A stretch of DNA of 10,236 nt, from the NCBI GenBank assembly GCA_964609795.1, contig CAZSTC010000074.1, positions 1 through 10,236 of the forward strand, read 5' to 3'. The position numbers and the translations under genes were made by a program. The notes under the pieces are model-generated. The model ran no database searches. It saw only the letters and a list, made by a program, of their open reading frames with translations, and was not told the origin of the DNA. Positions within the stretch are counted from its first letter, which is position 1; each line of letters starts with the position of its first letter. The stretch comes from UBA1412 sp964609795. Its GTDB lineage: Bacteria; Verrucomicrobiota; Verrucomicrobiia; Limisphaerales; UBA1412. Below are positions 1 to 5,296 of the stretch, one piece after another.

Positions 1-71
1 CCCCGAGTCTGCTCTTGCAAAAAACACGATAAAAACCTAAAATTCAAGAACGTCGCTGGACGCTGAAGATA
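1..71. other. Leader of ctpA; possible tail of an upstream gene
   Basis: This short stretch lies before the first gene. On the + strand one frame stays open from base 1 to a TGA at 64-66, and the other two close at about 30 and 40. Any of them could hold the last codons of a gene cut by the window edge, and none is recognisable. No clear promoter is visible. The protease that follows may therefore be the downstream member of an operon that starts outside the window. Confidence 0.3.
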
Positions 72-1364
72 ATGAAAAAGTATTTGATCTACGGGCCGCT
101 TTTGGCGTTGCTATCGTTTAACCTTTTCTACGGGGCTGAACTCTATTGGTCTGCTCAGGCTCAAAGTGAGAGCGAAAGAGAATCTTCTTACCAGAGCATG
201 GAGCTTTTCACCCGTGTCATGGAGAAAGTCCGCTCTGACTACGTCGATGGGGATAAAGTCTCTTATAACGACCTCATCCAGGGCGCCTTGAAAGGAATGC
301 TCAGCTCTCTGGATCCCCACAGCGAGTTCATGACCGCTGAGAAATACGAAGACCTCAAAGCCGATACCGAAGGCTCCTTCGGCGGAGTCGGCATCCAGGT
401 GGGAATCCGCGACAACTACCTCACCGCCATCGCTCCCATGGAAGATACCCCGGCCTACAAGGCAGGTGTCATGCCCGGCGACCGCATCATCAAAATCGGC
501 GACCTCCTCACCCAGAAAATGGGATTGCAGGATGCCGTCAAGGAGCTCCGCGGCGAACCCGGGACCGATGTCATCATCACCATTTCCCGCCCCTCCAGCG
601 GCATGGTTAAGGAAATCACCCTCACCCGCGCCATCATCAAAGTCGATACGGTCAAGGATATCGACGGCAAACGCCAGTTCAACCTCGGCACCAATCATAT
701 CGGCTATATCAGGCTCACCGGATTTGGAGAGCAGACCGCCTCCGACCTTTCCGCTGCGATCGATCGCTTTAAAGAACAGGGCATTAAGGGCCTCATCCTC
801 GATTTACGCAATAACCCCGGCGGCCTCCTCAATCAAGCCGCCCTGGTCTGCGAGTTTTTCCTCCCCAATGGCCAGTTGGTCGTCTCCACCGAAGGCCGGG
901 CCGCTCCCAAAAAGATTGAGTACTATTCCCGCGGCAAAGATCAGCTTCCCGGAGTCCCCATGGTCGTTCTGGTCAATACCGCCAGCGCCAGCGCCTCCGA
1001 GATCGTCTCCGGCTGCCTGCAGGATTGCAAACGCGCCGTGATTTTGGGTGACCAAACCTTTGGCAAAGGCTCCGTCCAGAGCATTGTCGGTCTGCCTGAT
1101 GGCTCGGCTCTGCGCCTGACCACCGCTAAATACTACACCCCCAGCCACAAGGTCATTCACGAGAAAGGCATCACTCCCGATATCCTCGTCCCGATGACGC
1201 CTGAGGAAGAAGAAGCCCTTTACATTCAAAAGCTGGTGGGTGCTGAGGAAATCCTCAAAAATCTCGACGAGAAAAAGCGCACCTTCGCCGAAAGCGTGAA
1301 GGATATCCAGCTCGAACGCGCTCAGGATCTCCTCCTCGGGATGCAGATACTCTCTCGGAAATAA
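72..1364 (+). CDS. ctpA: C-terminal processing protease, S41 family (CtpA/Prc-like)
   Basis: This is a serine protease of the S41 family, which trims or degrades envelope proteins from their C-termini. The 430-residue product starts with a Lys-Lys hydrophobic segment (about 3-25) ending near AQA at 28-30, so it is either a cleaved signal peptide or a membrane anchor placing the enzyme in the periplasm. A PDZ domain follows at about 95-175 (GGVGIQVG at 104-111). The S41 catalytic core spans about 205-375. The nucleophile should be Ser307 in the SASASE stretch and the general base Lys332 in FGKGSVQ. Their 25-residue spacing equals that of E. coli Tsp (Ser430/Lys455). LRNNPGG (245-251) is also typical. 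The length fits the compact CtpA/CtpB subgroup rather than the long Tsp type. ATG at 72 has only a weak purine-rich ribosome site. The physiological substrate cannot be read from the sequence. Confidence 0.93.
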   Translation: MKKYLIYGPLLALLSFNLFYGAELYWSAQAQSESERESSYQSMELFTRVMEKVRSDYVDGDKVSYNDLIQGALKGMLSSLDPHSEFMTAEKYEDLKADTEGSFGGVGIQVGIRDNYLTAIAPMEDTPAYKAGVMPGDRIIKIGDLLTQKMGLQDAVKELRGEPGTDVIITISRPSSGMVKEITLTRAIIKVDTVKDIDGKRQFNLGTNHIGYIRLTGFGEQTASDLSAAIDRFKEQGIKGLILDLRNNPGGLLNQAALVCEFFLPNGQLVVSTEGRAAPKKIEYYSRGKDQLPGVPMVVLVNTASASASEIVSGCLQDCKRAVILGDQTFGKGSVQSIVGLPDGSALRLTTAKYYTPSHKVIHEKGITPDILVPMTPEEEEALYIQKLVGAEEILKNLDEKKRTFAESVKDIQLERAQDLLLGMQILSRK

Positions 1365-1378
1365 GATTTTTTTCACAT

Positions 1379-1424
1379 GTCACGTTCGTGGATAAGCGCT
1401 TTTTCGACTTTCCACGAACGTGGC
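1379..1424 (+). terminator. Strong inverted repeat between ctpA and tsaD, likely terminator
   Basis: The arms CACGTTCGTGG (1381-1391) and CCACGAACGTG (1412-1422) are perfectly complementary over 11 bp. A G-U and a G-C pair extend the stem outward. The loop is 20 nt and the right arm is followed by CTTTTA. It lies 14 bases past the ctpA stop and ends before the preferred tsaD start, so an intrinsic terminator or attenuator is the simplest reading. The loop is longer and the T-run shorter than in a textbook terminator. Perfect symmetry at DNA level also leaves a protein-binding operator possible. Confidence 0.6.
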
Positions 1425-1440
1425 TTTTAAAAGAACAGCG

Positions 1441-2490
1441 GTGAAATTACTGGCACTGGAAACTTCCTGCGATGAAACAAGCGCGGCCATTATCGAAGAT
1501 GGCCGTATCCTCTCCAACGTCGTCTCCTCCCAGATCCGTTTACACGCCGAGTATGGCGGCGTGGTCCCGGAGCTTGCCACCCGCGAACACCTCAAGAATC
1601 TCCCCGTTGTCACCCGTCAGGCCCTCGAAGATGCTCACCTCTCTCCGCGCCAGCTCGATGCCATCGCTGCCACCCGCGGCCCGGGTCTGCCCGGTGCCCT
1701 CCTGATCGGCCTCAAGGCGGCGCAAACCATGGCCTTTGTCCTGCAGAAACCCTTTTTCGCAATCCACCACCATGAAGGCCATCTCTACTCGGCCTGGATT
1801 GAGCAGGATCCCGATGCCGTGCCCCCGGTTCCCCGGATTAATATGGAGAATTTCGAGCCCGCAATCGCCCTGGTCGTCAGCGGCGGTCATACTCTCCTGG
1901 TCCATGTCGAGTCGCCCCTTAAACACACCGTCCTGGGCAGCACTTTGGATGACGCCGCTGGCGAGTGTTTCGATAAAACGGCCAAGCTCCTCGGTCTCCC
2001 CTATCCGGGCGGCCCCGTCATGGATCGCCTGGCAAAAGGCGGCAATCCCGACGCTTTCGATTTTCCCCGTCCTCTCCTCAATAAGCCCGGTTACGACTTC
2101 AGCTTCAGCGGCCTCAAAACCTCCGTCCGCTATTTCCTGCGCGATCACCCCGAAATTGCCGAAACCGATCAGGGGCTCCGAGATCTCTGCGCCAGTGTCC
2201 AGAACGCCATCGTGGAAGTCCTGGTAGGCAAAGCCATCCAGGCTGCCAAAAAGCTGAAAGTCCATTGCATCAGCGCCGCCGGTGGTGTCAGCGCCAATAG
2301 CCGCCTCCGCGATTCCCTCTCCCTGGCCTGTCAGCGCCGCAAAATAAAACTCCGCATGGCTTCCGGTGCCCTTTGCGCCGATAACGCCGGCATGATCGGT
2401 GCCCTGGCCTGGCTCAAACTCTCCCAAGGCGCTCCGGGCGATTCTCTCGACCTCGAACCGAAACCCAATTGGGAACTCCCCTCAGCATGA
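1441..2490 (+). CDS. tsaD: tRNA N6-adenosine threonylcarbamoyltransferase TsaD
   Basis: TsaD transfers the threonylcarbamoyl group from threonylcarbamoyl-AMP to A37 of tRNAs reading ANN codons, working in the cytoplasm with TsaB and TsaE. The 349-residue product has the family signature from its N-terminus (ETSCDET at 7-13). It also has the metal-binding HxEGH motif (His110 and His114 in HHHEGH), VSGGHTLL (146-153), the FSFSGLKT segment (220-227) and the final CADNAGMIG loop with metal ligand Asp314. About 18 extra residues rich in Pro (about 121-139) sit between the HxEGH motif and the next strand. An in-frame GTG at 1420 exists, but it lies inside the right arm of the preceding hairpin and adds residues not seen in the family, so I chose the GTG at 1441. 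The ribosome site is weak (AAAAGAA). The stop overlaps the next gene's start. TsaB and TsaE are not in the window. Confidence 0.95.
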   Translation: MKLLALETSCDETSAAIIEDGRILSNVVSSQIRLHAEYGGVVPELATREHLKNLPVVTRQALEDAHLSPRQLDAIAATRGPGLPGALLIGLKAAQTMAFVLQKPFFAIHHHEGHLYSAWIEQDPDAVPPVPRINMENFEPAIALVVSGGHTLLVHVESPLKHTVLGSTLDDAAGECFDKTAKLLGLPYPGGPVMDRLAKGGNPDAFDFPRPLLNKPGYDFSFSGLKTSVRYFLRDHPEIAETDQGLRDLCASVQNAIVEVLVGKAIQAAKKLKVHCISAAGGVSANSRLRDSLSLACQRRKIKLRMASGALCADNAGMIGALAWLKLSQGAPGDSLDLEPKPNWELPSA

Positions 2491-3677
2491 GCGCAAACAA
2501 TAAAAAAGTTTTAATCGTTGTCGAAAATCTCCCTGTTCCGTTGGATCGCCGTGTCTGGCAAGAGTCCTGCGCCCTCAGGGATGCCGGCTACGAAGTGGCC
2601 GTTATCTGCCCCAAAATGCGCGGATACAATACCCCCTATGAACTCCTCGATGGCATCCACATCTACCGCCACTGGATCTCTGACGAAGCCGGCGGTTTCC
2701 TCGGTTTCTTTACCGAATATGCCTCCGCTCTCTGGGGTGAATTCTGGCTCACCTGGAAAGTCTGGAGCAAACACCGCTTCAAAATCATCCACCTTTGCAA
2801 TCCCCCGGACCTCCTCTTTTTACTCACGCTCCCTTTCAAGCTCCTGGGCGTAAAAGTAATCTACGACGTTCACGATGTCTGGCCCGAGTTCTTTGAAGCC
2901 AAGTTCGGCAAACGCGGCCTCTTCTATTGGGCCGTTCGAGCCGCCGAACGCGCCTCCCATTTCTTCGCCAATACCGTCCTGGCCACCAATGAATCGGTCC
3001 GGGAAATCGCCATGACGCGCGGCAAAAAACGCCCCTCGGATGTCTTCGTCGTCCGCACCGCTCCCTCCATCCGCACCGCCGAAGTCACCCCCGATCCCGC
3101 ACTCAAACGCGGCCGCAAGTTCCTCGTCGGCTACGTCGGCGTGATGGGCAATGCCGATGGCGTCGGCTATCTCGTTGAGGCCGCCGCCCACATCGTCAAC
3201 GATCTGGGCCGCCGCGATGTCCAGTTCCTCCTGATGGGAACCGGCCCCGAGTTTAAAAATCTCCTCGAAATGCGCGCCCAACATAATCTGGAGGATTTCC
3301 TCGATATGCCCGGCCGCGTCTCCAATGAATTCCTCTTTACCGCCCTCCAAACCATTGACCTGGGCGCTTCTGCCGACCCCATCAATTCTTACAACAATCA
3401 CTGCACCATGAACAAGGTCCTCGAGTACATGGCCTTCGGCAAGCCCCAGGTCATGTTCGACCTCAAAGAGGGACGCGCCTCAGCTCAATCGGCCTCTCTT
3501 TATGTCCCCGAGAACTCCGGCAAAGCGCTGGCTCGCGGCATCCTGGAGCTCCTGGATGATCCCGAACGCCGTGAGCAGATGGGCATCGAAGGCAAAAAAC
3601 GATTCACCAGCGAGCTCAACTGGGGAAAATCGGTCGAAAACCTCGTTGCCGCCTACGAGAAAACTCTCGGGCTCTAA
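2487..3677 (+). CDS. Glycosyltransferase family 4 (GT-B fold)
   Basis: The 396-residue product is a cytosolic GT-B glycosyltransferase that would move a sugar from a nucleotide donor, probably onto a cell-surface glycan or lipid-linked acceptor. The N-terminal acceptor domain starts with VLIVVENLPVPLDRRVWQES (8-27), which is typical of GT4 enzymes from exopolysaccharide and O-antigen clusters. The second Rossmann domain begins around VGYVGVMGNADG (214-225). The donor-site region NKVLEYMAFGKPQVMFD (309-325) is followed by KEGRASA. There is no signal peptide. The hydrophobic stretch near 105-122 (DLLFLLTLPFKLLGVKVI) is a common membrane-association patch. Translation starts at the ATG that overlaps the tsaD stop as ATGA, so the two genes are likely translationally coupled. 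An upstream in-frame TTG (2469) lies inside tsaD and is unlikely. The donor and acceptor cannot be told from the sequence, and no other glycan genes are in the window. Confidence 0.88.
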   Translation: MSANNKKVLIVVENLPVPLDRRVWQESCALRDAGYEVAVICPKMRGYNTPYELLDGIHIYRHWISDEAGGFLGFFTEYASALWGEFWLTWKVWSKHRFKIIHLCNPPDLLFLLTLPFKLLGVKVIYDVHDVWPEFFEAKFGKRGLFYWAVRAAERASHFFANTVLATNESVREIAMTRGKKRPSDVFVVRTAPSIRTAEVTPDPALKRGRKFLVGYVGVMGNADGVGYLVEAAAHIVNDLGRRDVQFLLMGTGPEFKNLLEMRAQHNLEDFLDMPGRVSNEFLFTALQTIDLGASADPINSYNNHCTMNKVLEYMAFGKPQVMFDLKEGRASAQSASLYVPENSGKALARGILELLDDPERREQMGIEGKKRFTSELNWGKSVENLVAAYEKTLGL

Positions 3678-3722
3678 AGAGCCTGATTTCCCAGAACCCT
3701 TTTTAACCATCCCCAGAAATTC

Positions 3723-3749
3723 AAAAGGCCCCCTTCCGGAGGCCCTTTT
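3723..3749. terminator. Bidirectional intrinsic terminator between convergent genes
   Basis: AAAAGGCC (3723-3730) and GGCCCTTTT (3741-3749) form a GC-rich stem with A-run and T-run ends on both strands; one bulged base is needed for full pairing. It lies between the stop of the + strand glycosyltransferase (3677) and the stop of the - strand Spy-like gene (3775), so it can end transcription from both directions. Confidence 0.75.
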
Positions 3750-3774
3750 GTGTGTTGTTATGGATCAGTTATGA

Positions 3775-4926
3775 TTAGGGTTGCGGTGCCACTCTGCGCT
3801 GAGGNNNNNNNNNNNNNNNNNNNNNNNNNNNNNNNNNNNNNNNNNNNNNNNNNNNNNNNNNNNNNNNNNNNNNNNNNNNNNNNNNNNNNNNNNNNNNNNN
3901 NNNNGGGCGCTCACCTCTGTTAATGTTGCCCATTCCTCCCATACCTGCACCGCGCATCTGACGTTGCATCTGCTCCTGATATTTCGTGAAGTTCTCCTCA
4001 CCCAATATCTCTTTGAGCTTGGCTTGATGCTCGGTCTGATTCTTCTGCATCATATCCCGGCGCTCTTCCGGCGATAGATTCATCATCTTCTCGCGCATAC
4101 TCTGCATATCCTTATTCCGGGTTTCGAAAAACTCGGTTAGCTGAGTCTTCTGTGTGTCGGTAAGCGTCATCGTCCGGCTCATGGCTTCCACCTGCCGCTC
4201 GGGCGTCATCTGCATTCCGGGTTGCTGCGTCTGTCCAAAACGAACATTCATCTCCTGGTACTTCTTGAAGTTATCTTCTCCCAGGATTTTTTTGAGCTTA
4301 TCCTGCTGTTCGGTGCGAAGTTTCTGCTGGGCCGCGCGGCGATCGGTTGCGCTCATCCCCTGAGACTTGGTACGGAACTCGCTGTTTTCCTTGGCCTGTG
4401 CTTCCAGGCATTCCTTGAGCTCGGTCTTCTGCGTATCGGTCAACTTCAGCTCTGCGGCTACCCGGTCTACCCGTTGATCGATGTTCAGTGGTGCCTGCTG
4501 CGCTCCGGCTCTGCCCATCATCGTCCCGCGGAATTCCGGAGAGGAATAGGTCTTGTATTGATCCTCGCTGAGGATTTCTTTCATCTTCGTATTCTGATCT
4601 TCCATCAGCTTACGCATCCCCTCTTGACGGGCCTGACCGGGCTCAAGCTTGGACATCGCATCTCTCTGCTCGTCAAAAAGTGCTTTCACTTTATCCTGCT
4701 GATCCTTGCTCAGTTTCAGCGTGTCAGCCATCATCTGGGCACGTTGTTCAGAGTTCATCATACGGGGAGCCCCCATCTGCTGTCCCGGTGCCATTCTCAT
4801 CTGCCCCGGAGCCGACATCTGGTTCGTTCCACGCCTGGCCGGGCGATTCGCCTGCTGGGCTTGGATGTCTTGAGCGAAAAACGCACAACTGGCGACGATC
4901 GCTATGATTAGAGTTACTTTCTTCAT
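3775..4926 (-). CDS. Exported protein with three tandem Spy/CpxP-like LTxxQ repeats (C-terminus in assembly gap)
   Basis: The product starts with a clear signal peptide (MKK, then hydrophobic 4-18, cleavage probably after IQA at 21-23), so it is exported to the periplasm. The mature part is rich in Met, Gln, Lys and Glu. Three related units follow, each opening with an LTxxQ-type motif: LKLSKDQQ (70-77), LKLTDTQK (160-167) and MTLTDTQK (253-260). Each closes with an IL-[SG]-E-[DE]-x-[YF]-x-x-Y motif (118-127, 214-223, 307-316). LTxxQ is the signature of the Spy/CpxP periplasmic chaperone and stress-sensor family, whose E. coli members have a single domain of about 140 residues, so a triple array is unusual. 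After residue 340 the reading frame enters 100 N (3805-3904). The last nine residues (PQRRVAPQP) depend on the true gap length. The leader before the ATG at 4926 is A-rich without a strong ribosome site. Chaperone or metal-binding function is inferred from the family. Confidence 0.75.
   Translation of the reverse strand: MKKVTLIIAIVASCAFFAQDIQAQQANRPARRGTNQMSAPGQMRMAPGQQMGAPRMMNSEQRAQMMADTLKLSKDQQDKVKALFDEQRDAMSKLEPGQARQEGMRKLMEDQNTKMKEILSEDQYKTYSSPEFRGTMMGRAGAQQAPLNIDQRVDRVAAELKLTDTQKTELKECLEAQAKENSEFRTKSQGMSATDRRAAQQKLRTEQQDKLKKILGEDNFKKYQEMNVRFGQTQQPGMQMTPERQVEAMSRTMTLTDTQKTQLTEFFETRNKDMQSMREKMMNLSPEERRDMMQKNQTEHQAKLKEILGEENFTKYQEQMQRQMRGAGMGGMGNINRGERXXXXXXXXXXXXXXXXXXXXXXXXXXXXXXXXXXPQRRVAPQP
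3805..3904. other. Assembly gap of exactly 100 N inside the Spy-like gene
   Basis: There are exactly 100 unknown bases, a conventional filler length for a gap of unknown size. They interrupt the 3' part of the - strand LTxxQ gene, just after a Gly/Met-rich stretch (RGAGMGGMGN at 325-334). The frame on the far side is therefore not assured. A low-complexity or repetitive coding stretch would explain why the assembly broke here. Confidence 0.95.
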
Positions 4927-5064
4927 ATTTTTATCTGTTAAAAACTTCTACTCCTGCGAGCCCCTGTACACAACTGGTGCCAGAGCTCTCACATGGGGTA
5001 ATAAACCGCAGCCCCAATAAAGTTTCTGCCAATCACAAAATATATTCTAAAAAACCCGCTTTCT

Positions 5065-5105
5065 TGTGACACCCCTGAGACAATACAGTGACACAAGTGT
5101 GACAT
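5065..5105. promoter_or_regulatory. Three phased GTGACA repeats, candidate activator site
   Basis: GTGACAC occurs at 5066-5072 and 5088-5094, and GTGACAT at 5099-5105. The starts differ by 22 and 11 bp, close to two and one helical turns, so all three face the same side of the helix. They lie about 110-150 bp upstream of the sigma-54-like -24 element, the usual distance for an enhancer-binding protein, and about 140-180 bp upstream of the divergent gene. Binding by a regulator is inferred. Confidence 0.35.
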
Positions 5106-5215
5106 CTTGTCGCCACTCTACCCGGATTTCTACCCAGCATCTCACACAATTTCACCCTGAATAATATTATCTATCATCCTTTTAATAAATTACTTATATC
5201 AGTAAAATTATCCTT

Positions 5216-5231
5216 TGGCACCCCTCCTGCT
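5216..5231 (+). promoter_or_regulatory. Sigma-54-like (-24/-12) promoter for dnaK
   Basis: TGGCAC (5216-5221), five bases, then CTGCT (5227-5231). Compared with the RpoN consensus TGGCACG-N4-TTGCW this keeps the invariant GG and GC and their 10-bp spacing. The mismatches are C for G after TGGCAC and C for the first T of TTGC. Transcription would begin near 5242, giving a leader of about 55 nt. A sigma-70 type promoter in the AT-rich stretch just upstream (TAAAAT near 5202) is an alternative. Confidence 0.42.
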
Positions 5232-5246
5232 CTGGACTCTGCGGGC

Positions 5247-5275
5247 GAATGCATGAGCCAACGTGCTCAGTATTC
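5247..5275 (+). promoter_or_regulatory. Leader hairpin upstream of dnaK
   Basis: TGAGC (5254-5258) and GCTCA (5265-5269) pair around a six-base loop. Outer GAAT (5247-5250) and ATTC (5272-5275) extend the stem across a small internal loop. It ends seven bases before the dnaK ribosome site and would lie at the very 5' end of a transcript from the sigma-54-like promoter. It could protect the 5' end or modulate translation. Confidence 0.35.
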
Positions 5276-5281
5276 AGGTCC

Positions 5282-5288
5282 GGAAGGG
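5282..5288 (+). promoter_or_regulatory. Ribosome binding site fixing the dnaK start
   Basis: GGAAGGG lies eight bases before the ATG at 5297. This supports that start over an in-frame ATG at 5249, which would add 16 residues not found in DnaK proteins and which falls inside the leader hairpin. Confidence 0.8.
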
Positions 5289-5296
5289 TTATTATT

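Larger units (their letters stand above)
4927..5296. other. Divergent intergenic region, Spy-like gene / dnaK
   Basis: About 370 bases separate two divergent genes and I see no credible coding sequence in them. The region holds three GTGACA repeats (5065-5105), a TCTACCC pair (5117-5123 and 5129-5135), an AT-rich stretch (about 5160-5212), a sigma-54-like promoter (5216-5231) and a leader hairpin before dnaK. On the - strand, TGGCAC occurs at 4982-4977 but its expected -12 partner is GTGT rather than TTGC, so it is only a weak promoter candidate for the Spy-like gene. No CIRCE operator (TTAGCACTC-N9-GAGTGCTAA) is present. Confidence 0.7.

Noticed and set aside
1420..1440. Longer TsaD start at GTG 1420.
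   Set aside because: It is buried in the right arm of the inverted repeat and adds seven residues before the conserved N-terminus.
4967..4982. Second sigma-54-like promoter, on the - strand, for the Spy-like gene.
   Set aside because: TGGCAC is present but the -12 element reads GTGT, lacking the essential GC.
5249..5296. N-terminal extension of DnaK from an in-frame ATG at 5249.
   Set aside because: It lacks a ribosome site, falls in a hairpin, and adds residues not found in DnaK. The ATG at 5297 has GGAAGGG at good spacing.
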